From positions 25,889,557 to 25,953,556 of the forward strand of contig NC_052352.1 of the NCBI RefSeq assembly GCF_009727055.1: a stretch of DNA of 64,000 bases. The letters are read 5' to 3'. This document shows positions 46,451-57,457 of the stretch, in pieces; the stretch's first letter is position 1; the number at the start of each line of letters is the position of its first letter. The stretch comes from Benincasa hispida. Taxonomy: Eukaryota > Streptophyta > Magnoliopsida > Cucurbitales > Cucurbitaceae. Position numbers and translations under genes: made by a program. Under the pieces are notes generated by a model. That model was given only the letters and a program-made list of their open reading frames with translations, was not told the DNA's origin and made no database searches.

Positions 46451-47129
46451 CTAATACAGCTTTTTGAACTCTAAATAATATGCTTTTATGACTACTATTT
46501 TTGTTTTGGAACTTTTTTATTCAATAATTCTACCATCTATTTGAATAAAATATGGATTACAGTTTTTTTTCTTTTAATTTTTAAAACTTTTATTTATTTC
46601 TTTCTTTTTCTGGGCTATGAACAATAATTAACCCATTACGTTTCTTCTAGAAATGTGGTTAAATAAAATGAGAAATTAAAGCTAAATCAAAACATTTGAT
46701 TATAGCTAATTTTCTACATGAATTTCATTATCATTTTCTTCTTTTTCTTTTTCTTCGTTTTGTTGCTCTATATTTTTACTATGTCATGAATTTTTAATCT
46801 CCCCCATCATCGTAACAACCAATGGAATGTCACACATTTCTTCAACAGTTCCACTCTCATTTTCTCTAAATTTGGAGAATCGTCATATAAAAAAATCTAT
46901 ATTTTTCACTAACTTCTGTGGGAAAATGTTCCAGGAAAAAAATAATTTTATGATTTTTTGTGTTATATGTTACATACATTTCGATCACATACATACTTTT
47001 CGTTTAAATATTCTTAATACTTGTTTGATATGAGAATTCATTACCCATAAATATTGCACTTAATGTAAATAAAATAATATTTTTTAATATTATCAACAAC
47101 CATACAACATACTTTAACAGACATCATTC

Positions 47130-47816
47130 TTGTAGTAGTCGAAAGTGGTTGTCCAAATTAATTATCGAATATGATTTTTGCTGGAGTTTTGTAGTCGGGA
47201 GTTGGTTGTCGAAGTTTGTCATCAGAGGTGGTTTTCGAATCCTAGAGTTGGTCGGGTGAAAGTGGTTGTCAAAGTTGATCATCGAATATGATTTTCGTTG
47301 AAAATTGTAGTTGGAGGTGACTGTCGGAGTCCGAAATTAGTCGCACGAAGGTTGTATTAGAGTTGGTTGTCGAAGTTTATCGTTGAAGGTGGTTTTCAAA
47401 GCCTCGAGTTAGTTTTCGAAGTTGCTCGCTCAAAGGTGATAATCAAAGGTGATTTTCATCAGAGTTTGTAGTCGGATCCTACAAAGATGGTTGTCGAAAT
47501 TGGTCATTAGAGTTTGTTGTCGGAGTTGGTAGCGCGAAGGTGGTCGTCAAAGTTGGATCACTGGATATGGTTGTCGGAGGCCGAAATTGGTTGTCAAAGT
47601 TGGTCGTACGAAGGTTGTCGGAGCTCGAAGTTGGTCGTTAGAGCTGTCGTCAGAGTACGAATTTTCATTGTCGGAATTGTTATCGGAGGTGGTTGTTGGA
47701 GCCCGTAGTTAGTCGGCGGAGTTGTCATCGGAGGTGGTTGTCAGAGCCCGAGGTTGGTCGCCAGAGTTGTCATAAGAGGTGGTTGTCGAAGCCCGGAGTT
47801 AGTTCTCGGAGTGTGA
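47130..47816. repeat. Degenerate minisatellite, 45-bp units clearest at 47682-47816
   Basis: Three units start at 47682, 47727 and 47772, exactly 45 bp apart, with core GAGGTGGTTGTCNGAGCCCG. Upstream to about 47130 the same words (GGTTGTCGGAG, GTTGGTCG, CGAAGG) recur out of step, so the whole 0.7-kb stretch is a decayed array. It is more G-rich than its surroundings. Because 45 is divisible by three, part of it stays open on the plus strand (47514-47708), but that frame has no start context or domain and is not called a gene. Confidence 0.8.
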
Positions 47817-47869
47817 CAGTGGGCGATGGGTGGAGCCATTAAAAACATGGGAAGAAGGGAGAGTTGAGG

Positions 47870-47965
47870 TGAGTTGGTAAAATATACCAACTCAACTCCA
47901 CCGACATTTAAAGTTGGTAGGACAAACAATGAGTTGGTATATAATACCAACTTAACTTCACTCAT
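47870..47965. repeat. Paired hairpins beside the minisatellite
   Basis: GAGTTGGTAAAATATACCAACTC (quoted in parts: GAGTTGGTA and TACCAACTC, 47872-47895) is an inverted repeat. The near copy GAGTTGGTATA/TATACCAACTT-like lies at about 47931-47953. Both are flanked by AACTCCA/AACTTCA. This may be the end region of a small palindromic element. Confidence 0.65.
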
Positions 47966-49744
47966 ATTGGTGAGCCAAATACTCCTATAGTTTTTTTAAA
48001 CAAATATTTTTTATTTAAAGAAATGAATGTTAAAACAATACTCAGGTGTTTAAGACACTACTAAGTCGAGTTATGAAACCCGTAGTTAACATGTTAGTTG
48101 GAAAGCTTGTATTTGATTGCATAATTGTTAAAATAATAATAATAATAATAATATACAAAATAGAAAAATAAATAAAAATAAATTTTCTTGATAAATGTGC
48201 AATACTATTGAAATTGAGTTATTTATAGCAAACTTATGGGGTTAGTGAGCAAATATCTCCTATTATTGAGTTAATTTACAAAGTTAGTCTCTTGACTTTT
48301 AAATTTGTATCAAGTGAGCTGCCAATGGTCTATTTGTTGGTAATTTGAATTTTATTTTATATTATATTATTTAAATATTTGTTTGGTGGGCAACCCATAT
48401 GCAATTTGTAAAAATTATTTCGGATTTATGTGATTTAAATCATGCAAATTTTGAAAATAACATTTATATATTTTTATTATATCTCGATTTTGAATATTGG
48501 ATTTTAAAATGTATAATTATATTAAATAAAGATTAAAAAATATTTAAAAATTTAGTACGTCAAATTATAAACTCAAATCATTTATTAAAAGTTAAAATAT
48601 GTATTATTTAATATATTATAAATCATATACTATTTCGAAATAAAAATTATACAAACTTAAAACACCTTCATAAATTAATTAATGATATTTTGTTTGTCAA
48701 CTCGTACTTAGTTGATAACAACTAGTTGTATGATTTATAAGTATAGTATCGAACTCATTTTACAGCAAAATATGTGTTTGTTTTTTAAAACCATTCTCGG
48801 GTCTTGTGATCTTCATTGTAAATTCTGAAAACAACAAATTTCTATGTTTTTATTATATTTAAATTTTGAATTTAAAATTTTAAAAAGTAAATTTATATTA
48901 AATAAAGATAATACATTTGGAAATACAATATGTCATGTTATAAATTTAATCATTTCTTAAAAAACATAATATGTATTATTTGATATATTATAAATTATAT
49001 AGTATTAGAAACTAATAATTATATAATTTTTAACATAAACTATATTCATATATAAATTAATAATAGTTTATTATCAACTAAATATTAATAAGTAACTATA
49101 ACTAGTTTTATATAGTATCAAACACATTTTAAACAATTATTTGAATTATAATTCCATCTTTAAACATGCTACTAAATACATATCTGAAAACATGAAATAC
49201 GACTATGTTTTTATTGAATCTATAGTTTTCAAATTCTCTACCAAACCGGTCATAACCTTTCAAATGTATCTAAAAAGTCCCTAAACTTTTGAGATCATAT
49301 AAGTTTTTGAACTTTCAATTTTGTGTCCGATAGATTATTGAACTATTCCAAAAATAATAATAAATAAATAAACCATGAACATATTTTGCATACAATTGAC
49401 ATATTAGTGTCTTATTGGATAGTAAAAGTAATTTTAAGTTAGATATAGTTGTTGATTTTACAAAATGTTGAATATGTAATTAGTTTACTTGACATATAGT
49501 TCAAACTTTTGGGACATATATGATATTTTCAAAGTATAGAGACTTACTATTCATACAAGTGAAAGTTTATAACCTACTCAAAACTTTTTAACTTTGAGAT
49601 CTATTAAACATAAACATAAAGTTTATATACTATATCTATAACTTAACTATGTTATTGTCTTATCACTTAACATATATCCGTTAAATACTTACGTCAATCT
49701 ATAATAACTATAATACATGTTTGCAATAGTATGTTAAGATTAAC

Positions 49745-49865
49745 AATTAAATCTTTGGCTTAAATCAATTTATCGAGACACTATATAATTTATCAAAAGA
49801 CCAAATTTTGAATCTTCGAATCCTCACTCTTACATATTGTCGAACTAAGAAACAAAAATGTAGAA
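49745..49865 (+). repeat. Possible decayed tRNA-like (SINE-type) fragment
   Basis: TTTTGAATCTTCGAATCCTC resembles a B box followed by the usual CCTCAC-type sequence. The A-box side (GGCTTAAATCAATTTATC) is weak. Listed only as a possibility. Confidence 0.25.
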
Positions 49866-50154
49866 TGAATTTGTTAAAACCAAAATGAAATTAAAAATTG
49901 CAATAGTTCTTTGTTAAGGATTTAAATCCTATTTTGCTACCTAAATTTTTAGATTTGTTTGTTATGATCATCTTTCAAAATGTGCTTTTGATCTTTTAAC
50001 TTTTAAAAATAATTATTTCAAATTTTTTTTTACAAACTCATAATGTAATTTTTTAGTGTACTTGATTTTAAAACTATAGATTAGACAAGCACATGGAAAA
50101 ATAAAAATTATATGGAAATAATATAATAATGACCAAAATAGATCTCATGAAAGT

Positions 50155-50355
50155 TTAAAGGCCAACGATATTTCCAAATGTGGTTTTTCTTTTTAACTCC
50201 ACTGCGTAAAACGACGCCGCTTTTATGATGGGCCTAGAGCTTATCGTAAGGGCCCAAGCCTTGGCCTCTGAACTAGCCCACATTTGACTCTCCGTACAAA
50301 TTCGGCCGGTTATCAAATGGATCCGACTAGGCTCATTTTGACTTGTCAAGCCCAT
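50155..50355 (-). promoter_or_regulatory. Orphan GC-richer island with site-II-like motifs
   Basis: The block has AAACGACGCCGC (about 50208) and several GGCCC/GGGCC words: ATGGGCCTAG, AAGGGCCCAAGCC, AGCCCACA and AAGCCCATTT. Clusters of TGGGCY (site II, bound by TCP factors) and ACGACG words are common in plant housekeeping promoters. No gene was recognised next to it. A 66-residue open frame on the minus strand covers it but shows no domain. It may be a relic or moved promoter. Confidence 0.35.
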
Positions 50356-50394
50356 TTAATAAACTTCCATTTTGTAGCAAAATTGGTCTCATCT

Positions 50395-50640
50395 AAGAAG
50401 GTTAGAATTTAGTCCTTATATTTACGATTATAATTTAATTGATATAATTTGATAAAACTTCAAAAGGATCCCTACTGCCAGGACTATTTATGAGAACGTT
50501 ATTAAACCATAGAGACCATTTACAAAGTTTTATCAAATCATAAATATTAAATATAACTTCTATAACTAGGTAGATTAAATTTTAACTCTCTCCAAACCGT
50601 AGGGATCAATTGGTAATTTAGCCTTTTAGATTTAAATCTC
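50395..50640. repeat. Palindromic AT-rich repeat
   Basis: It is arranged as inverted halves: AATTTGATAAAACTTC (about 50446) against AAAGTTTTATCAAATC (about 50524), and GTTAGAATTTAGTCC (about 50401) against AGATTAAATTTTAACTC (about 50571). The related words in 42180-42310 suggest a dispersed family. Confidence 0.5.
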
Positions 50641-50682
50641 AAGTTGGTTATAAAATTGTATGTTTATTTTATTCTAGTTTCT

Positions 50683-50978
50683 AAGGAGGCATTTGAGGCA
50701 AGTTTATACTTGGGTTATAATAGTTTGTGTTTTGGGTGTAGATTGTTTTAGTTTGAGTCATAATAGTATGTGTTTAAAGTGTAAACTATTTTAATTTGAG
50801 AAATAAATAGTAAACATTGTAGTAAAAAAAATGATGAATGTAAAATAGTAAATATTGTAACAATTAGAGGCTTTGAAATAATATTTATTGTAGCTAATTG
50901 GAAAATACAAGATAATATTGATTGTAGCGAGAGGTGGTTATTATAGTCTTAAAATGGTCTTTGCTCAAACATACCTTA
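50683..50978 (+). repeat. MITE family 2 copy
   Basis: The ends are inverted: AAGGAGGCATTTGAGGCAAG at the left and TTTGCTCAAACATACCTT at the right, whose complement reads AAGGTATGTTTGAGCAAA. The interior has TTTGGGTGTAGATTGTTTTA and GATGAATGTAAAATAGTAAA. A second copy in reverse lies at 53710-53995. hAT-like by size and ends is inference. Confidence 0.7.
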
Positions 50979-50988
50979 AATTTTTAAT

Positions 50989-51265
50989 GCCCCATTTGGT
51001 AACCATTTGATTTTTTTTTTAAAAAAAAAAAAAATTAAGTCTATTTCATCTACTTTTTTTTATAATGATTTGCATATTAGGTACAATAGTTGAATTCTTG
51101 TCAGAATTTAAAAAACAAAAACAACTTTCTAAAAGTTACTTTTTTTAGTTTTCAAAATTTGGCTTGGTTTTTTGAACTATTGGTAAAAAATAGAAAACAA
51201 AAGAAGAATTTTGGAGGTGAAAGTAATGTCTATAAACTTAATTAAAAAAATGGTTATCGGGACTT
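50989..51265 (-). repeat. MITE family 1 copy (reverse), directly beside family 2
   Basis: Left end GCCCCATTTGGTAACCATTT, right end AAAAAATGGTTATCGGGACT. The interior appears in reverse order to 31672-31975, with TGAATTCTTGTCAGAATTTA and GAATTTTGGAGGTGAAAGTA. It begins about 10 bp after the family 2 element. Confidence 0.75.
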
Positions 51266-51734
51266 AAATTTTACTTTTTGGTTGTTGAATTTTCAAGATT
51301 TTTTTATTTTAATACTTTTTAAAAGTAATCACTCTATTTTTTACAATATAATTTTAGGTTAAATTATTAAATTAGTCTCTGATCTTTGAAGTATAAATTT
51401 TGAACGTGGTAAGAGTCCATTGGACGCAAAATTAAGAATTTAAAGACTTATTAAGTACTTTATAAAGTTGTTGGACCTTTTAGACACATGATTAAAAATG
51501 TAGAGACTTATTGGATAAAAAATTGGAAGTTCAAGAAAATATTAGACATTTTTAAACTTTTTCCGACCTATCATATAGAAATTTGAAAATTTAGAAAACT
51601 TTTAGATACTTGAGTTTCAAAAAGAATAGAAACGACTATAATTTAATTGTATTTTTCTCATATAATAATGTTTACTTGCCCAATGCTCGTATTCAGCCTA
51701 TGTGACTTGATCACATTGCTTATTGACAATCTAA

Positions 51735-51825
51735 ACACGACCCAATTAATAGTACACACTCTTGATCAATAGATCAAATGTTTGAATCTCCTACTTTGAC
51801 GTATTTGAACTAAAAAAAACATGTA
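51735..51825 (+). repeat. Possible tRNA-derived fragment
   Basis: GATCAATAGATCAAATGTTT then GAATCTCCTAC resembles the variable-arm and B-box part of a tRNA-like head. The A box is not clear. Kept as low confidence. Confidence 0.3.
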
Positions 51826-53014
51826 ATCGCATTAACAAGCCAACATATATACTCAAACTACCGTCATTCATATGTTAATAACAAAATAAAGATAGAACAT
51901 AGTATAGTTAAGATTTGGGAGTACAGGTACAATATAGTTAAGCTTTAAGATTTAACAAAAGGTTAAATTTCAAAACTGAATGTGTTCTTTTGGCCATCTA
52001 CTATAATTCTCCTTTAACTTAATTCCTAAATGCTAAGTTAGAAAGAAAATAAAAAGTGAAAAAGAAAAAACAATTTGTTAGATAATAACTTTATATATAT
52101 TGTTAAATTCATAAATATGAGTGGTTTTGGATAGATTATCTAAAAACACCATCAATCTAAATCAAAAACCTATTTGTACCCATTTTGAATCGAGTCAAAG
52201 AGGTTTAAATATCGCTCTAAGGTCGATGTTTTAATCTTTACTCTTACACTTGCTTAAATTTGTAGGAAAAAAATAGTTTATCATCGAATAATTTAGTTGA
52301 ACTAGGTTATCTTGTTAAAATTACTCATTTATGTATTTTCATATACATATTAGGTTGAAAGATCATATTTTTCACATGCTAGTTTAAAAATAATCTTCAT
52401 TTTATAAAAATAATATTTAGTTAATTAAAAACATTTTTTTTCTATCAACTAACAAAACTTTAAAAAATCTTAAAAGTCAAAAATGAGGGAACATGCAATT
52501 TCAACGAATCAACTAGAGATTAAAAATATATATATAAATCAATTTGGACTTATGGACATTGAAGTAAACACGACTCAATTGAAGCAAACTCGTTATCCAA
52601 ATGAATTTATTTATATAAGTTTCATATCGGATTTTTTAATTGTTTCTAGCGATTATATTTTTAGAAAATTGGTGTTTGTGGTTCGGTTGGCTGCTATAAA
52701 ATAATAATAATAATAATAATAGATAAATAATGAGAGATAATAAAAGAGAGAGAGAGAGAGAGAAAAAAAATAAAAATAAAAAAAGACTATAAAGTGTGGT
52801 TAAGAAGAGTAGCCTCAAGTGGCGTGGTATAAAGTTAGCCTTCCAATGTGTAGATTAATAGAGGGGCCATTCTTGTGGTTTACATTTATGTCAAACCAAC
52901 AAAAATATAATTAAATGTTTTTTTTCTAAAAAAAAAAAAAAATAGAACCCAAAGTAATAGTTAGAAGAGTATATATAATTTAAGGAAAATTTTCGAAAAA
53001 AAAAAAAAAAAACT

Positions 53015-53105
53015 ATTTATATAAAATAGCAAACTTTTAATTTTATTAATAGACATTAAAATAAATCTATAATTACCTATCAGTGATAGAGCATTAATAA
53101 ATAAG
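53015..53105 (+). repeat. MITE family 3 fragment
   Basis: AAAATAGCAAACTTTTAATT at the left and CCTATCAGTGATAGAGCATT at the right match the family 3 pattern of 30955-31130. Only part of the element is left. Confidence 0.45.
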
Positions 53106-53709
53106 TTAGAACGAATATTTATTGGGATAATTGCAGGTTAGGGATTTGAATCACATATTTTATGGGTACCTGAATATCTATTAAATTATGTTTTGTTTGG
53201 CCAAATATATTTTTTAAAAAAGAAAAATTGAAATGGAAATTTGCATTTAGCTAATTTTATAAAGAGTTGCTAACAAATTTACAGGTATATTGAAAACGAG
53301 AATACATTCAACTTTGGCTTCGACAACTCATGAGATCAAGTTATATTGTCGTAAATCTTTTCCCAACAATAGTTTGGTTTATGGAAATAGGAGGTGATAA
53401 TGGAAAATGATATTTTATTATCATGTTTGTTACGAGTTTTTAACATTGGGAATGAGAATATCTTTCATATTCTATCTAGGGTGGTTTTTCATAACCCTAA
53501 ATAGTTGAGCTTTCCTCATTTTCAATGGATTTTCGCTCTTTATTGCTTTTTATCTTTTAATTTTATTTATGATTATTGATTGATTTATTTAATTTTGTAA
53601 ATATGTTTAAACTAAATTTATAATTGACAGATATAGTATTATCAACGATAATGCTAATATAATAATTTATTATATTATTATGAATTAATATGAAAAATCG
53701 TAATATTTT

Positions 53710-53995
53710 AGGTGGCATATTGGATAATAACTATTCTGAAATTATAATAATCACCACTTGCTATAGTAAATACTATTTAAAAACCTTCAATTAGCTAAGT
53801 AAATATTACTTCAAAACTCTCATTTGCTGTATTTGCTATTTGTTATAGTTTTGACCATTTTACATTCATCGTTTTTTTTTTACACCTCAAACACATACTA
53901 TTATAATTTAAATTAAAAGAATCTACACCCCATATACAATCTATGATATGATAACTTAGACTACAATAACCAACTTCCTGCTCTAAACGCCCTCA
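53710..53995 (-). repeat. MITE family 2 copy (reverse)
   Basis: It mirrors 50683-50978: TTTTACATTCATCG here against GATGAATGTAAAA there, CTACACCCCATA against GGGTGTAG, and CAAACACATACTATTATAAT against ATTATAGT-type words. The right end CTCTAAACGCCCTCAT gives the terminus GAGGGCGTTTAGAG. Confidence 0.7.
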
Positions 53996-54734
53996 TAAAA
54001 AACTATGAATAACCATAATTATACTTGTTTAAATCTCTTTTTGTTGATAATATATATTAACATCATAAATTATTTGTTAAAATTATTATAAGTCTTTTAA
54101 AAAATATTAATTAATTAACTAATAATAAAATAAGTTAATTTTTTCAATTAAATAGACTTGTACACTTGTACTTCTAGTTTTAATATATAATTATAGTTAT
54201 TTTTTAAAATTAAGAACATTGTTTGATTATTTAAAATCAATTAATTTATACCGACTTCTTTTGTATATATATAAGACTTATAATTGACATTAAACAATTG
54301 GCTAGTTGACTCTTTAATTAACGAAACGAAAAAAAATAGATATTTAAATTAGTTACCAATGTTTTTTTTTAATAAAAATTGATAATATAAATATGCAATA
54401 TAAAAAAATTAATTGATAATAAATATATTAAACTAGGAGGGTAAGTGGGTAAATTTAACTAAATTTTAATGGCTTAAAATTAATTTAATAACTTACTGTA
54501 ATAAAAATAAATTAACAAATAAGAATTAATTATTGGAATTAATTTTGATTAATTGTATACTTTATAATGGTATAAAATATAACACATTCTCAAACATCCC
54601 ATTCCTATTCCCACGCAAAATCAAACACAGTCATATTTGATTTTTGACATCTTATTCCCAAGTATACTTTGTTCCCATAAAACCTTGGTTTGATTTTCTA
54701 TTTCTGTTCTTTAAAAATGTAACTATCTTGAATG

Positions 54735-54915
54735 ATAAGATTGTTAGAAATATTTTCAATTATAATAAAATACTATTGTTTATCAGCGATATATACTAAC
54801 ATCGAACAATGATAGACATTTAGTCTATTCATGTTTATGATTGATAGACAATACATTTTGCTATATTTGTAAATATTCTAATTCATTTTGCTATGTTTAA
54901 AAACAATTATTTTTA
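54735..54915 (+). repeat. MITE family 3 copy
   Basis: The centre holds ATCAGCGATATATACTAACA, AATGATAGACATTTAGTCTA and GATTGATAGACAATAC. The right end TTTTGCTATATTTGTAAATA and TTTTGCTATG matches 31065-31130. Directly followed by a family 1 copy. Confidence 0.55.
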
Positions 54916-55172
54916 AAATAAAGTCTATAAAACCTCAATTCCATATTTGAGTTTTTTTTTTATTATCCACTTTTGATCATTATTTAAAAAAACCAATTCA
55001 ATATTTGAAAAAATAAAAAATTATATTTTAAAAACTTATTTGTTATTTTTGAAAATTTTTAAAAATTCAACTATCGTACTTAAAATTCAAATTATTGTAA
55101 GAAATCTGGAGAAAATATGCTTCATTTTCAAAACCAAAAAACCAAAAACAAATTAACTACCAAGCATGACCA
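54905..55172 (+). repeat. MITE family 1 copy
   Basis: It begins within the interior (AAAGTCTATAAAACCTC), continues with ATCCACTTTTGATCATTATT and ATTGTAAGAAATCTGGAGAA, and ends AACAAATTAACTACCAAGCA. The left terminus is missing, perhaps overlaid by the family 3 copy. Confidence 0.65.
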
Positions 55173-55599
55173 TAATTTAAAAGTAATTTGAACATACATA
55201 TTAGATATAAAATTAAAAAAAAAATCAAGAACTTATTCATATTTTTAAAATTAAAAATCTATCTATCAAACATAAAATTCAAAATTAAAAAAAAAATTAC
55301 TAGACATTTTTAAAGTTTAATGATGAAATAACCAAAAGCCAAATTATAATTCAGAATAAAATTGAAAAAAATACCCCTAAACTATAATCTCAAACTTAAA
55401 AAATTTTAATTTAACCAAGAAAATTTGAAATAGTTAAATTCATTAATGGAAAAGTTAGTGTATAAAGAAAGGAAGAACGAACATAAAGAATATCTAATAT
55501 ATAATAATAATATATTTTTTTCCCCATCATTCAAAAAGGAAAAAAAAAGTGATCTATAAATACAAAAAGGAAAAGAAGGGAAGATTCTCAGGCGAAGGA

Positions 55600-57457
55600 A
55601 GGCAAGCAATGGAGGTCTAAAGCTGGCTGACTCTATCCCTACCTCCCCGATAAAGCAATTTCACCAATTTCACTTCAATTCTTCAAACGCCGTCGTTTCT
55701 GCACTCCTCCGATTTCCTCTCCGCTCCCTCCCATCGGCGTTGCCTCAGTCCGGTGAGGTCTCCGTTTCCTGCAGCAATTCGCTTTTTCTTTCTTTTCTTT
55801 TCCAATTCGGTAAATGCTTTGTGTAATTTTTGTATCTTTCAATGTAGAAAGCTACTTAGAAATGGTTTTTTGTTTCCATCGTCTTGGGTTTAGGGTTTGA
55901 ATTGATGATTATTTTGGTCGGATCATTTTAATTTATTAGAGGATCAGTCAACGTTGTGGAGTTAGGGGTTTTGATCCGTGTAATTTGGGAAACTCAATTC
56001 GTAATTTTTGTATTTCGTTTGAAATAATGGTTGGAGTTGTGCATTTAGTCTTTGTTTGGTTCCGTATGATTCTGAGAAACTTAGGGAAATTCTGAGAGTA
56101 CGGTACATAAGGGAGTTGTGCATTTATCTTTCCTTTTTATGATAGTCGTGTTAAACCTCTTAATTTTGGTTGTAAAAGAACCTTAGAGGTATTTCATTAA
56201 CGACTCGAGTAATGTTACTTTCAGAAACGCCATATTGCTTGAGAAAGTAAGGGGTCTTTCATATCGGCTACGCGATTTCTTTCCTTCATTTCTCATTCTC
56301 TTTTTCTTTTCTTTTTGTTGTGGTGGTCGTGGTTTGGAAGGGGATTTATCTTTGAAAAAAACAGAATCGTATTTGCATGATGTCGTGGGGTGGAACTGTT
56401 ATTAACTTATCGCATGCAAGTCTTTATTTGATCTTCCATTTGTTGTAGGCATGTTAAACTTTATTTGGAAGTCACGATACTAGTTGTGTATGATATGTCT
56501 AAAGAATTTAGTTACTAGTTGATCGAATGCAAGATCTGCTTTCACCAGTACGATATTTCATATTTGTAAATATAAACTATGGCTAAATTTCTGGAGGTTA
56601 TTTACTTCTTTAATATGATTTTTGGTATATTTTTTTTCTCTAGATTGGCAGCTTTGTGGATTGACAGAGTTGCATCAAAGGGCTGCAGCAACATCACTTT
56701 AAGTTATCTGTAACTGTAAGTGATAGATCTTTCTTCTTCTTCTTCTTCTTCTCTTTTCTTTCCTTTTCTTTTCTTTTCTTCTTCTTTTTTTTTTNTTTTT
56801 TTTTTTTTTCTGGGTCTTTCGTTTTGTCTCGACTTTATGTGTTCTGAATTGGTTAGGTGAAATGCTTTGTTCATTTCTTATTAATCTCTGAAATTTGGCT
56901 TTTCTATATAAATTAGTTAAAGAATGCTCTTATTGTTTGATTTGAACTATTACTCAGATTGATACTATTTTTAAAAAATGAAAACCTAGTGATGCTAGTT
57001 CAAGTTATAAATATAAAACGTCTTGTTCCATTCTTTTGTTGTTTTTCCCATGGCAGGTTTAAATAATGTTTGAGCTAAATTCAGCAACCTTGTATTCCTT
57101 TTTGGGGGATGATATGGTTTTCACTTGCTTAAAATTGTAGAAGGGAAATGTAAAATAATGCTTGATAAAATAGTCTACGTTTTTCTGTTTCCTGCCAGCA
57201 TATATAAATGGTATGTCAGAATTTATTGCTGTATAATTTTTTTCTCGTTTGGCAGATAAAAATTTGTTTCTCTTCTCCATCTCTTTGTGCTGTCCGCCAA
57301 ATTGGTTTTCTGCTTATGTCTTCGACCTGACTGATATCAAATTGATGTCAAATCCGTGAATAGTTACGAATCAGAAGTGACACGTAGTGGGATAAACGCG
57401 GCAGCCTTGTTTTAGAGTTCTATGCTTTCTTTTCCTTCATTGTGTTACTGGACTTAG
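55600..57457 (+). promoter_or_regulatory. 5' leader of the RING-H2 gene, probably three exons, with upstream ORFs
   Basis: A CT-rich, GC-richer block with AAACGCCGTCGTTTC (about 55685) looks like the start of the transcript. Splice signals allow a first exon ending at 55752 (GTGAGG donor), a second at 56644-56714, and a third from 57256 through the start codon. Three short upstream ORFs lie in the third part: 57316-57330, 57343-57357 or nearby, and 57422-57457. The last ends TAG directly against the main ATG. All of this is inferred from signals. An unresolved base (56795) lies in a T-run in the second intron. Confidence 0.4.

Larger units (their letters stand above)
45629..55600. other. 10-kb intergenic region, no gene recognised
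   Basis: This is AT-rich DNA between the divergent PP2A and RING genes without a coding exon I can support. It contains an imperfect repeat of AAGTTCATATGTCTGTGTTT at about 46325-46440 and the minisatellite and hairpins at 47130-47965. A site-II-rich GC island lies at 50185-50350 and two MITE family 2 copies at 50683-50978 and 53710-53995. MITE family 1 copies are at 50989-51265 and 54905-55172, and family 3 copies at 53015-53105 and 54735-54915. Tandem trinucleotides (AAT/ATA) lie at about 48133-48152 and 52702-52721, with a GA run at 52745-52762. Confidence 0.6.

Noticed and set aside
47514..47708. A repeat-protein gene in the 45-bp array
   Set aside because: Only part of the array is open, with no start context, splice sites or conserved frame over the other units.
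50155..50355. A small minus-strand gene of 66 codons
   Set aside because: No domain, and the composition is explained by promoter-like GC words; no expression evidence is available.
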